This document shows positions 23,859 through 36,135 of a DNA stretch of 64,000 bases, one piece after another. Both the position numbers and the translations under genes were made by a program. The notes beneath the pieces were generated by a model. That model was not told the DNA's origin. It was given only the letters and a program-made list of their open reading frames with translations, and made no database searches. Within the stretch, counting starts at the first letter, position 1. Each line of letters starts with the position of its first letter. Source of the stretch: Selaginella moellendorffii (Eukaryota; Streptophyta; Lycopodiopsida; Selaginellales; Selaginellaceae); the NCBI RefSeq assembly GCF_000143415.4, contig NW_003314269.1, positions 931,246-995,245 of the forward strand, in the 5' to 3' direction.

Positions 23859-26800
23859 ATGAGTTCCTCGGGGAACAGTAGCGCGAAGTCCCAAGAAGAC
23901 GATGGGAAAGTCCATGAGTATTGTTTCACTGGGATTCGAATCTCCAGTTCTCGGCCAAGCCCGCCAGTGTTGAACCCGAGCTGCCTCGAGGAGGAGGTGG
24001 CGGACCACGCGTTGGATGCCTCCGGAGCTCGCCCTCCCATTCGAAACAAGCAGCTCCGAGTTTTTCTTCCTCGAACTCCAAGCTCCCCGTCTCCGAGTCC
24101 GTTCTGTGGTCCCTGGCACCGTTCCAGTGACAGCAGCAGCTCCTCTAAATCTTCTACTCCTTCGCCAGCAAGCACTAAGTCTTCTCCAGCGACACCTCCG
24201 GGAAGTGGAATCGAGCAGGCTTTCAACGATCCAAAAGCTGTCATGGTACCAAACGTTTCCTTCCTTCTTTTGTCTAGGTATAACTTGGTTTTGAGCAGCC
24301 AGGACCGTTATCTGGTTCGCCAACACAAGAGATGGAATCCCCGCGGCTTACAAGAAGACATAGTTTTCCTCCGAAAGCCAGCGTGATGCAAGAGGACTCC
24401 AAACTAAACGCGGCAAACAAGTCTCATAAAGAAATTGTGATCCCAGACATAGAACGGCCGTTTGAAGGTAGCACTCTCTAGTTTGAAAGCTTTGAGGCAA
24501 TGTGTTTCTTCTTTGCACAGAAGTTCCTTCATCTTTGGAAGAAGCTGTTACGTCCCAGCAGCCCGATATGGTTGCTTACTACCTCCGGCAGGGAGCCAGT
24601 CCAGACGATAGTGCGAATTCAAAGGTGAGATATTCGCTGCAAGGTTGAATATTAATTCTTTAAGAATATCTGATCGCTGCTGATGGTTACAAGGCCAGCT
24701 TTTCCTTCACAGGTTAGTCCCTTGATCCTTGCTGCCGCAATTGGGAACGAGAAAATTGTGCGAATGCTCCTGGCAGCTGGTGCCGACATAAACTACGAAG
24801 ATAGAAGCAAAGGGACCGCTCTCCACCACGCTGCAGCAGGAGGCCACCGGTAACATTTATTTCTTACCTTTTGCGTGCTTGCAAGTTTCATGAACTTTTC
24901 TCGGGCAGGGGCGTTATCAAGCTTTTACTTGTTGCTGGTGCCAACATGTTCCATAAGACTGACGATGGCCAACTTGCGGTGCAGCTTACGCATGACAGTC
25001 GGATTCGCCATCTTCTCACTTGCCGGATGCGCTCCAGCAGCGAGTCGAATATCGCCCAGAAGTTTGGCAGTCTGGAAACTCAGTTCGACAGTCCCACGCC
25101 TGATAGCGCAACCCAGTGCCGGAGCCCGACGACTAGATGTTCGAAGGTGGTGATCCAAAATCCAGTTTCAGTTCCGCCACTACCTTGCAGCGAGAATGGA
25201 TTTGTCGAGACGACAATGCAGAAAGTTTCGCCTCGGAGCGAGAGCCCGAAGAACATACAGCGAGTGATGGAACAGAGGAAGGAGAGGCTGAGAAAAGGTG
25301 TCCAAGACAGGGAAAACCTCAAAGAGGAGCGGGAGTCAGGACTGAGAACGGAGTGCTCGTCGCGGAGCAATGACAGTGAAACTGGTGTGAGATCCAGGAG
25401 GAGATCCGTGCAGTTTCTTGATGAAACAGCGGTGCCTGAGAAAGCTAAAGTTCAGTGCCAAAGGTGCGGGAAGGATAACTGCAGTGGACAGTGCCAGGAA
25501 CAGCCACAACAACAAGCAGCAGCTGCAGGAGCAGCGGTACCGGAGACGAGCCCGTCGTCGAGCCAAGGTGTTGCGGAGAAGCTGTTCCCGCAACCGGAAG
25601 CTAAGACAACGGGCAAATTCAAATGGACTAAAGGAGAACTTCTTGGTGAGGGTGCATATGGAAAAGTAAGGTGGAATTCATGTTTTCTTGCTAAGATCCG
25701 AGGTTTGTTGAGACGTGTTGCTAAGGAGCTCTGAATTTTCTCAGGTCTTCTCCGGGCTCAACCAGTCTACGGGTGAGCTGATGGCTGTCAAGCAGCTGAA
25801 GATTGATCCTGGCGAAGGACAAGAAAAGTCTTTCTATCTCGCAGCTCTGGAGCGAGAGATCAATCTTTACAGGAAGTTGAGGCACAAGCACATTGTTGGC
25901 TACATCAATATGGAGCAAGACGAGCAAAGTGGAAGCTTATACATATTCCTCGAGTACGTTTCAGGCGGATCAATCCAAAGGCAAGCTGCGTATTTTAACT
26001 TCTCATATCACCTCTTGCTTTTGAACAGCATGCTGGAGAGATTCGGTCGGTTCAGTGAGCCTCTCGTCCGAGTTTACACCCGGCAGCTGCTGCTCGGCCT
26101 CCAGTACCTCCACGAGAACAGGATTGTCCACCGCGACATCAAAGGAGGGAACGTTCTCGTGGACGCTATTGGCGTGGTTAAGTTGGCCGACTTTGGAGCT
26201 TCCAAGGTATGTAATATTGGCTTTCTTCTTCGTCCCTCGGAAGTTAACTTGTCAGTTTTGTCCACAGGCTTTCCATGATCCTACCGTGACGAACGAATGC
26301 AAGTCGATACGGGGCTCGGTTTTCTGGATGGCACCCGAGGTTATCAAGGGCGACGGCTACGGACGCCGTGCTGATATATGGAGCGTCGGCTGCACAGTCA
26401 TTGAAATGCTCACAGCCATGTAAGTGTCGAGAGTAAGTTCCTTGGTTTTTTAGCTCTTCCATAGTTCTTCAAGTTTCGTGCGATCGGTTTCTCTCTTTCC
26501 TTTTCGTCGCTCTCGCACAGCTTCCAAGTTCTTCTAGTTCTTCAAGTATCTAGCAAGCGTCTTTGTGTCCTTCTGGCAAAACTAAAGTTTGGAAATCTTC
26601 TCAGGCACCCTTGGCCGGACATTGACAACACTTGGAGCGCAATCTTCCACATTGCAAAGGCGAGCAGTGGGCCGCCAATCCCCGAGCACGGCTCGGGCTG
26701 TGTCAAGGACTTCCTCCAGCAGTGTTTCCAAATGGACCCGAGATTGAGACCAACAGCAACTCAGGTTTTCTATCCTTGTTTGGTGTTCTTCTTCTACCTG

Positions 26801-26874
26801 GTTTTGATCTTCTCTTCTCGCAGCTCCTAGAGCACCGATTTGTAGCAGGCGATCCGGACGAGGATCCCAGGTAG
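23859..26874 (+). CDS. Ankyrin-repeat MAP kinase kinase kinase (ANP/NPK1-like kinase domain)
   Basis: Ten exons: 23859-24245, 24299-24467, 24521-24624, 24713-24849, 24909-25665, 25745-25980, 26029-26206, 26268-26419, 26605-26764, 26824-26874; 776 residues, in phase throughout. Order: Ser/Pro-rich N-terminus; two to three ankyrin repeats ([39 protein letters not shown]); a linker with a Cys cluster ([13 protein letters not shown]); a C-terminal kinase domain. Kinase marks are [13 protein letters not shown] (ATP Lys), [12 protein letters not shown] (catalytic loop), DFGASK and [11 protein letters not shown]. The HRDIKGxN and WMAPE motifs fit MEKK/ANP-type MAP3Ks. The ankyrin part probably binds partner proteins. 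Intron 6 uses a GC donor at 25,981. Plant ankyrin kinases are usually Raf/ILK-like, so this pairing is unusual. It stops 16 codons after the kinase domain. Confidence 0.88.
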
Positions 26875-27262
26875 TTTGCTCGACGTTTTCTCCAAATAAG
26901 AGGACAAAGTTTGTGCATGTTAATTTTTGCCGCCATCTAAGACGAGGCCCATTGGCAAACGGACGGTCGGATCAGCGGGATCCAACGGCTGGAATTTGAG
27001 ATGTACAGCTTCGTCGTACTTTATGCCGAGTGACATGAATAGGGCCTTCCAGTGCTCTAGGGTTTTGATTGATTGATCGATCGCGCGGTGGGAGCGTGGA
27101 GCGGCGAGGATTCCGTCCGCGGCGGCCAGGTATTTCGAGCAGGAATCCCGCAATCTCGGTCCAGATCTAGGAGGAGCTAGGAAAGGGAATCGATCGCAAC
27201 CGATCGAGAAGAACCGATCGATCATCCAGAGGAGGAGGAAGGAGGAGGAGGAGGAGGGCATA

Positions 27263-27928
27263 ATGTCTTCGGCGGTGAGGCCCGGCGCTGGCGCCGACCA
27301 CGACTACCGCATCAAGCTGCTGCTCATCGGCGACAGCGGCGTGGGCAAGAGCTGCGTGCTGCTGCGCTTCTCGGACGACTCCTTCACCACCAGCTTCATC
27401 ACGACCATCGGCATCGACTTTAAGATCCGGACCATCGAGCTGGACGGGCGGCGCGTCAAGCTCCAGGTGTGGGACACGGCCGGGCAGGAGCGCTTCCGGA
27501 CCATCACCACCGCCTACTACCGCGGCGCCATGGGGATCATCCTCGTCTACGACGTGACGGACGAGTCCTCGTTCAACAACATCCGCAACTGGGTGAAGAA
27601 CATCGAGCAGAACGCGAGCGAGAATGTGAGCCGGGTGCTGGTGGGCAACAAGGCGGACATGGACGAGAGCAAGAGGGCGGTCACCACCGCGCAGGGCCAG
27701 GCGCTGGCCAACGAGTATGGGATCCGGTTCTTCGAGACGAGCGCCAAGACCGGGCAGAATGTAGAGGAGACGTTCTTCGCCATCGCCAGGGATATCAAGC
27801 GCAGGCTCGAGGAGAGCGAGGCTGCGCGGCCCGAGGTGGCGAGCAGTAACATACAGATCACGCGGCCGGATCCGGGGACCGGGCCGGGGGCCGGGGCGGC
27901 GGGGCAAAGATCGGCCTGCTGCTCTTAG
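27263..27928 (+). CDS. RabE (Rab8/Sec4-like) small GTPase
   Basis: Intronless, 221 residues. GTP-binding motifs are GDSGVGKSC (P-loop), the effector region [33 protein letters not shown] and [27 protein letters not shown] and the effector sequence match the RabE/Rab8 class, which directs post-Golgi secretion to the plasma membrane. It ends SACCS, with two cysteines for geranylgeranylation. The linker before it is rich in Gly/Pro. Plant RabE genes usually have several introns; the absence here may mean an intron-lost or retrocopied yet intact gene. The start ATG follows a purine-rich GGAGGAGG stretch in the 5' leader. Confidence 0.95.
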   Translation: MSSAVRPGAGADHDYRIKLLLIGDSGVGKSCVLLRFSDDSFTTSFITTIGIDFKIRTIELDGRRVKLQVWDTAGQERFRTITTAYYRGAMGIILVYDVTDESSFNNIRNWVKNIEQNASENVSRVLVGNKADMDESKRAVTTAQGQALANEYGIRFFETSAKTGQNVEETFFAIARDIKRRLEESEAARPEVASSNIQITRPDPGTGPGAGAAGQRSACCS

Positions 27929-29757
27929 CTGATCTTTGCTTCCACCATCGCTCGCTCCATCGCCATCGCCGTCGCCAGGGAAAAGCACGATCTTTGGAGG
28001 ATGGATTCCAAGTGCTTCATCCTCGCTACTTATTCGAGGTACTTCTTAGTACCTCAAACTTCTCTTCTTCTCTTTCCTCTCTTTTTTTTTTTTTCCTTGT
28101 TTCTTCCTCTCTTTGATATGCTATCACGATTTTTTTGGTGTTTGTTTCTAGTTTTCTTCGATTTTTTCGCTGGTTGATTTGCTGTAAAGAGTGCGTTGAC
28201 TTGTCTCGTTGCAATCCATCGAAACGATTTGCTCGAAGCGTCAAAATCTCTTTTTTCGTTTCCCATGATGCGACGATAAGCTTCTTCGAGCTTTTCAGTG
28301 CGCGTGTGTTCTTCCAGACTTGACTGTTTCAAGTTTTTGACAAATCGAGAGAGCTTTTGCGCTGTCATGCTCTGCTCACCGATCATTGGCACTTGATTCT
28401 GTCAAGCAAGAAAGCTCGTCTTTTCTGTGCGATCGCATTCCCTCTTTCTTCGTGGATTTCTTTCTTTTTTCTTCCGCGTTCTCTTACAGTGCAACACATT
28501 CGCGAGCGCTCCCTTGACATTCGCGAGTGCGATCATTCGGAGTGACGATGACAAGTATTTCTTTTCGATGGGCGCGAATCTCGCCATTCGGTAATGCGAA
28601 CTCGATACCAAACCTCGAGAGAGCTCCTGTAGCAATGGCTGCTTTTATCGTGTCAATCTCCTATACGACTTTACAAGCCAGTTATCACAATCCAAAGAAA
28701 TTCTAAACCGATGAGAATCAAATCGCTCATCAAAGAAGAACTTGAAAGCCAAGAAGAAAATAAATTTAAAAAAGCAAAAATGGAGTGCGGTCGTGCAAAT
28801 CACTCATAGAGATCCCCCCTCGCGTTGATCATTCATGAATCTAATGGCCCAAAAAGACACAAACGCAGCCGTCAGATCTTGTGCCACGTGGACGGCTCGA
28901 GCCCGACGGCGCCACGTCACGGCATCGTCACCCCCAACGGTCAACTGAAGAATATCCCGCCAGGGTTTAGGGTTCGTCGCTTTTTTGTAGCCCCGCCCGC
29001 CCAGGCGCCGCTCGGGGCCCGGACGGCGCCCCGGATGGATCAACCACCGGCGCGCGTTTTCCAGGCGCTAGATCTATCCTAGGATCGCACGCAACTGGAG
29101 CTCCGCGTCTCTGGTAAGACTTTTTAGAGCTACAGCGGCTTGATGTCTTAGTCTCTAGCGTCAAACAACAGGCTGGCTATGGATTCCTTCGATAGTCCAA
29201 GCGTGGTTTGTCACTTGTGCCGCATCGTGCACGGTCGAATTTCGGTGTCCAGTCGGGCCCATCCGCCCCCCTCCGTGGCAATTTGCTTTCCTTCTTCTTT
29301 CTTCTTTCGGCTCTTCTCTTTTTCCATCTCTCTAACCACAAGGAAGTGTCCGGCGGTTTGGGAACCTGACGGTTTGTTTGTGAGCCGGCGGAGTGGAGTC
29401 GGTCAAAGGTGTCGAGTGGCAGAAAGAAATCTCTGCCGGAATGTAAGATGTCATTGATTGTGTCGTCCATTGCAACAGTGGTCATTTGCAGCAGTGGAGA
29501 TGAGCTCCTCTGCTGCGCGGTGAAAGGTCCTAAAAGGATTCTCATGTCATGTCACTCTCAAGTCGGGCTTATAAATAGCTTGTTGCTTCTGGCTGTGGTA
29601 TCTCGCCGCAGTGAAAGCAGCAGTGGTCTCCTGCTCGCGTTGCGGTGAAAGTCGTCGGTGTTAGCGCCTTGACATTCTCGAGTGCTGCTCGGCAAAGATT
29701 GCATCTCCGAGTGCTCAGCAAAGTTGTAGCGATTCTTCTCTTGCTTCTTGTAGAGCC
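27929..29757. other. Intergenic region between RabE and LOX 1
   Basis: No reliable protein gene. The left part is T/CT-rich (RabE 3' flank). Near 28,960-29,170 a TTTAGGGTT motif, an ATG with a 15-codon frame at 29,035 and a plausible intron (29,112 donor to about 29,170 acceptor) look like the start of a transcribed unit, perhaps an untranslated leader of the lipoxygenase gene or a non-coding transcript. This is uncertain. Confidence 0.3.
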
Positions 29758-32700
29758 ATGGCCGCGGCGTTTCAGATGTCTTCTGCTGTTGTCTACGGGG
29801 GGAGGAGATTTTCTCCTCGGATGGCTCCGGCAGCAAGAAGTGTCATGACGCGGTCGCAACTTAGCTACTTCTCGGGTGTTGGACACAGAAGGAGCTCACC
29901 TGTGACGCAGGATGGCCATTTTGTGAAGCTCTTCGCCGAGGCCTTCAAGGCGCTCAGCTCCGCCAGCACTGTTGAGCTGCGAGGCTATGCAACTTTCCAA
30001 AAACAAGAGCAAGAGGGCATTCAAGCGATCACGCTACAGCTGATTAGCACCAAGGCAGACTCTGGTCAGTATGAGCTCGAATATCTCTCTCCTTTCACTT
30101 CTGACCTCCATGTTTTATGTTTTCCAGCCACACGACTTGAAGTTTTAAGCGACATTGCAACTGTGGACTGGCACTTGCATGATTCTTCGCCTTCTGCGAG
30201 TGATATCAAGTGTCCTGTCAAGTTTCTCGTTCGAAAGGATTTTGGTGAACCTGGAGCAATTCTTGTGAACAGCGGCTATGGCACGCCAATGTTGCTGAAG
30301 TCACTAGTCCTGGAGATGCCAAATAAAACAACCATTGGTTTCTTGTGCGACACTTGGATTTCAAACGGGCAGCAGCGTGTTTTCTTTGCAAACAAGGTAG
30401 CAAAGAAACTATTTCCTGTTGATGGGAAACTTTTCTCACTCGAAACGTTGCAATGCGCAGGCTTATCTTCCACTGGACACACCTTCCGGGTTGGTGAAGC
30501 TTCGGACGCGCGAGCTAGCAAGCATCCGAGGCAATGGGAGTGGAGTTCGTGTCAATGGCGAACGCATCTACGACTACGACGTCTACAATGATCTCGGAAA
30601 TCCTGACTACAATCCAGACTTGCTGAGACCAGTTTTGGGAGGATCCAGCACTTATCCATATCCTCGAAGGTGTCGAACAGGTCGCATGCCATCCAACACA
30701 GGTACTTGTAAATCCGCATTGATGTGTCTCTCTCTACATATGTGCTTCTACTGCAGACAACACTTTTGAGAGCTCGGCTTCTAGCGAGAAAGAATTGTAT
30801 CTCCCAGCTGGTGAGGCGCCTGCTTTCTCTACGCAGTGTGGTGCAGCAGATAATGCTGTTCAGTCTCTTTACCAGCTCATTCCTGAAATTCACAAGGCTT
30901 ATGCCTCGAGGCCTTTCTTCGACAACTTCGGCGAGCTTAGAAGCCTCTTCACCGAAGGCTTCAATCTAAAGCCGGAGGAAAGTAGCACAACAGACAACAA
31001 CTGCTGTTTGAAGTTCCCTTTGCCGCAAGTTCTTGGAGGTATAGCTTGAAGGGAGTTTAAACTTGTATATGTCAGCTAACGGGCGTTTCTCGCAGCTCAT
31101 CCCGACGCCTGGATGCTCGACTCCGAGTTCGCAAGACAGACAATTGCAGGATTGAATCCTATTACCATCGAATGCCTGAAGGTACTACAATGTGGCAATG
31201 TTATCGAATTTCTTTCAAGGACTGGAGGTTTAATGTAATGTCCGATCGCCGCAGGTGTTTCCTCCTCCTCGACTCGATCCATCGGAAACATCTTCTCTAA
31301 ACGCAGCTCACATCGAAAGCCAGTTGGGAAGCTTGAGCGTCAGCGAGGTAGCAAGCTTGATACTCGTGGTGAAACCATTGGATGCTGAAGGTTTTAGTCT
31401 TTTCGTCTGTGGCAGGCTTTGGAAGCGAGTAGATTGTTTGTCCTGGACTACCATGACGCTTTCATGCCTTACTTGGAGAAGATCAACGCGCAAGAGGGAG
31501 TCCAGTCCTATGCCTCTCGGACAATATTCTTCTTGACAGATGCTGGAACTCTGACTCCGGTGGCGATTGAACTAAGCCTCCCATCGCCCGGGGAGGCTCA
31601 CTGCATCAACAGAGTGTTCGTTCCCGGGGAAACTTCCGGCGAGAGAGATTGGTTGTGGGAGCTCGCCAAGGTCCACGCATCAACAAACGATGCAGCATAT
31701 CACCAGGCCATCAGTCACTGGTACGAAGCAAAGTTCGAGGCTTTCGATCAAAAACGTTTAATCACTCCTCTTTTCTTTCCAAAGGTTGAGAACACACGCA
31801 GTGCTTGAGCCTTTCATCATCGCTACGCACAGGCAGCTGAGCGACCTCCACCCAGTGAAAGGCCTGCTTCTACCACACCTCAAGAGCACCATCTCCATCA
31901 ACTCAGAAGCTCGGAGGCTGCTTATCTGCGCTGGTGGAATCATCGAGAGAGCGTTCTTCACCGGGAAGTACACGCTGGAGATCAGCTCCCTCTTCTACAA
32001 GAGCTCGTGGAGATTCGACGAGCAAGGCCTGCCAGCTGATCTGCTCAAACGGTAAGGAATCAGCTAAAGAGAAAAGAAATCCTTTTAACAAGCTTCATTT
32101 TTTCTTTGCAGAGGAATGGCTGTCAGGGATCCCACAGCAAAGCACGGCCTCAAGCTCCGCATTGAAGACTACCCATATGCGGTGGATGGCCTGGAGATCT
32201 GGTCGTCGATCCAAACCTGGGTGGACGACTACGTCAATATCTTCTACATGTACGACGTTTCAGTCTGTGCGGACACGGAGCTCCAGAACTGGTGGAGGGA
32301 GATCACCGAGATAGGCCACGCTGACAAGAAAGAAGGCTGGCAAGATCTGAGCACCAAATCCGCGTTGAAAGAGGTTCTCACGACTGTCATCTGGCTAGCC
32401 TCGGCCCACCACGCGGCCGTGAACTTCGGCCAGTTTGCTTACGCCGGTTTCACTCCAAACCGCCCCACCATCACGCACCGGTTCATCCCCGAGGCCGGGA
32501 GTGAGGAGCACCAGGAGCTGCTCCAGGACCCGGAGAAGTTCTTCTGCTCGACGCTGGCCAACCGGCTTGAGACTATAACTCTGCTGTGCGCGATCGAGCT
32601 GCTGTCGAGCCACCTGCCCGGGCAGGAGTTCCTGGGGGAGCAGCCGAGCTCCAAATGGACGTCGGACCAACGCGTGATGGCTGCCTTCGAGAGCTTCTCG

Positions 32701-32859
32701 CAGAGACTGGAGGCCGTCGAGGACGATATCGAGTTGAGGAACGAAGAGCCGAGCCTGGAGAACAGGAGAGGACCGGCGGAGGTGCCCTTCACTCTGCTGT
32801 GCCCATCGTCGGGGCTCGGGCTGACTGGTAGAGGAGTTCCGAATAGCGTATCAATCTGA
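29758..32859 (+). CDS. LOX: Lipoxygenase 1 of tandem pair, putatively plastidial
   Basis: Nine exons: 29758-30064, 30128-30396, 30461-30701, 30757-31038, 31096-31181, 31255-31347, 31416-31720, 31785-32051, 32112-32859; 865 residues. It oxygenates polyunsaturated fatty acids in oxylipin synthesis. N-terminal residues 1-50 are rich in Ser/Arg/Ala and resemble a plastid transit peptide; a PLAT domain follows. Catalytic iron ligands are visible: [12 protein letters not shown] (His...His), [12 protein letters not shown] (His and Asn) and the C-terminal Ile of [10 protein letters not shown]. Other family blocks are [53 protein letters not shown]. 9- or 13-specificity was not assigned. It is in tandem with LOX 2, stop to start 209 bp. 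Confidence 0.96.
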
Positions 32860-33068
32860 TAGGATGACCGGCTCGAGAGAGTAAAAGTTTTGGCGAAGAG
32901 AGCTAATTTGTAGTTCGCGAGCGTTGGAGAATCGCTTTCTCGTGTCTTGTATATAACATCCTTCGTAAAGTTCCATAAATGTTATATAATATAACTGACG
33001 ACGTTTCTTGATAGAAGAGTTCCATCACTGTATAAAGCTGCCGGCCGGCTTTCTTTTGTTTTTCTAAA

Positions 33069-36040
33069 ATGGAGTTCGTCGTGAGAGGCCGCATAGTCGT
33101 TCAGAAGAAGCACATACTCGAGCTCGGCAATGTGGCTGCCGATGTTGCGGATGATATCGGGGACCTGCTTGGCAACAAGGTGACTCTGCAACTTGTGAGC
33201 ACCGAGCTCGATCCAGGTAATAGGCTCAATCTTGCATTTTCAATTCTCAACTTTGTTTATATAATGCAGAAACCGGGGACTGCAAACAGAGCCCGGAAGT
33301 GGCAGTGAGTGACTGGTTTCTATCCAAGGATGGTTTCGTACCTGACGACGTCCAATACGAGATTATATTCCAGCTCCACACGTCGTTCGGCATCCCTGGA
33401 GCCTTCGCGATTAGAAATCACCACAAGCACGAGTTTTATCTCAAGTACGTAAAGCTCGAGCTACCTGATGCCACCGCCCTTCACTTTCCATGCAACTCCT
33501 GGGTATTTAACGCCTCCAAATATAAGAATGATCGTGTGTTCTTTAGCAATGAGGTACAGCTGTTTCGTTAGCTGGAACATAAAGATCCATCCTGTAAGTT
33601 GATCAACTTGTAACTTGCGTATAGGTGTACCTTCCTAGCGATACCCCACCAGGATTGACTGAGCTCCGAGAGCGTGAGCTGCGAGACCTGCGAGGAGATG
33701 GAACAGGCGAACGACATGAGTCGGATAGAATATATGACTATGATCTGTATAACGACCTCGGAAATCCTGAAAAAGGCCCGGATATGATTCGCCCCGTTCT
33801 TGGTGGATCCAGAGAGCATCCATATCCACGTCGCTGTCGGACAGGCAGGAGTCCTGCAATATCAGGTGAGTCAGCTCTATCAAGTGTCGCTTCTTTACCA
33901 TAATGGCTTGCAGATCCTTCTGCCGAGAGTATGCCAGCTCAAAGAAAAGATTTCTATGTTCCAAGCGATGACAGGCCCAGCAGGCGGAAACAGTGTGCTT
34001 TGTTCGAAGAGAAACTCAAGGCAGCTGCACATAGCCTGCTCCCGGTGTTAAAGTCTGTTTTCGGAAGGAGTTTTAAATCATTCGAAGAAGTTATGCAACT
34101 TTACCACCAAAACATGAGCGTGGAAGCATCCACGACAGCGGATGACGAGGAGAAACACAGTCCACACACCGTCCTTGTCCAGAATGACTTTAAGGACTGC
34201 AAGAACACAAGCTGGCTGAGATATCCAATCCCGCAAATCGTTGCGAGTAAGCAATTTTTCTACCTCCAAAGGACCTTCACATTTAATTGTGCGTTTCAGC
34301 TGATGAGTGGGCCTGGTCATCCGACTTGGAATTTGCTCGCCAGACTATCGCGGGGGTTCATGCGCTGAAAATTACGTGCATGAAGGTACGATGAATCAGT
34401 TGAGAGAAAAGAAAACAAAAAGAATTCTGGTGATGCAGGCATTTATACCTGAAAGCAGACTTGATCCATCGAGATACGGGGCACCATCCTCTCTAAAACC
34501 GGAGCACATTGAAGAGCAGCTCGAGGGATTGTCAGTTCAAGCGGTACAGTGATCCCGTTCGTTATGTCCTGTGCAAAAATTTTCAATCTTTTGTCTCAGG
34601 CTCTCCGAGGAAGAAAACTCCTCAGCGTCGACTACTACGACACCTTCATGCCATTTTTGAGTAGGATCAATGCGCAAGAAGGGATCCAGTCGTACGCGTC
34701 TCGTTCCATCTTCTTTTTAACTAAGCAGGGCTTCCTTAAACCAGTTGCCATAGAGCTAAGCTTGCCACCACAAACTCCGGACACAAGTAGTCACAGGGTG
34801 TTTGTGCCACCCTTGTCTGCCGAGAAAAAAGACTGGTTATGGGATCTTGCTAAAGCACACGCAGCTTGCAACGATGCAACGTACCATCAAGTCGTAAGCC
34901 ACTGGTAAATGGTCACTGTTGAGACGCTCTGAGTAACTTTTTCCAAATCTCCGGCATCTGCAGGACATATACACACGCGGTGTTAGAACCTTTCATACTG
35001 GCGGCTCGTCGACATCTGAGCACCATGCACCCTCTGCATCTCTTGCTGGATCCACATTTCAAGGACACGCTGGCGATGAATGCATTGGCAAGAAAGACGC
35101 TTACGAGCGCGGGTGGTGTCATTGAAAAGAGCTTCTCGCCAGGAAAGTACTCGTTTGAGATGTCTTCGGCCGCATACGACTCCTGGAGTTTTGACGATCA
35201 AAGCCTGCCAGCTGATTTGATCAAGAGGTACTACTGAAAAGAGAGTAAGGAAGAAGAACAGTAGAACTTACGTTGCCTTGCAGGGGCATGGCTGTGCCGG
35301 ACGAGAAAGAAAAGCACGGACTTAAGCTGACCATCGAGGACTATCCGTATGCTATCGACGGACTGGAGATTTGGAGCGCTATAAGACGCTGGGTGCACGA
35401 GTTTATAAACATTTTCTACAAGAGCGATGCAGCTCTCCAGGCAGATAACGAGCTCCAGAAATGGTGGAGCGAGGTGAGAAGCACCGGGCATGGAGACAAG
35501 AGCCACGAGAAATGGATCTCTGGCGTAGACTCTAAGGCCAACTTGGAAAACCTCCTCACAACTTTGATCTGGACAGCCTCGGGTCGCCATGCAGCAGTAA
35601 ACTATGGACAGTACGCTTACCAAGGATTTCTCCCAAATCACCCCTCCAAGACACACAGGCTCATACCGCAAGAAGGGACCAAAGAACACGCAGAGATGCG
35701 AGAAAACCCCGAGAGATTTTTTCTCAGTGTGATCCCGACCAAGGCCGAGACTGCCATGCTCCTCACAACACTGGAAGTTCTCTCGACACATCCAGAGGAG
35801 GAGGAATACCTGGGACAGCGCCCAGGCGACGAGCACTGGACGAGCAACCCCGAAATCCTGGCGGCATTCCACGCATTCTCGCGCAGCATCGCGGAGATTG
35901 AGAGCGGGATTGAGCAACGCAACAGCGATCCACAGCTCAAGAACAGGAGAGGACCAGCGAATGTACCTTACACGCTCCTGTGCCCGCGATCCGGCGCCGG
36001 CATCACGGGGAGAGGGATCCCAAACAGCATCACGATCTAG
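33069..36040 (+). CDS. LOX: Lipoxygenase 2 of tandem pair, putatively cytosolic
   Basis: Nine exons: 33069-33216, 33270-33553, 33625-33865, 33914-34246, 34300-34385, 34439-34543, 34600-34904, 34964-35227, 35284-36040; 840 residues. Exons 3, 5 and 7 have exactly the lengths of the LOX 1 counterparts (241, 86, 305 nt) and all intron positions correspond. It lacks the N-terminal extension, starting directly in the PLAT domain ([14 protein letters not shown]). Iron ligands: [24 protein letters not shown] and the terminal Ile of [10 protein letters not shown]. The substrate-pocket segment reads [14 protein letters not shown] where LOX 1 has AGLNPITI, an unusual loss of the Asn-Pro pair. A cytosolic location is inferred from the missing transit peptide. 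Confidence 0.95.
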
Positions 36041-36135
36041 CAGCATTCACCGAAATAAAACGAAGCTCCCGCCCAAACAAAAGAAAGATACCTCGACATT
36101 TAGGGTTCTTCCAAGATTAGGGTTCTTAGCATACC

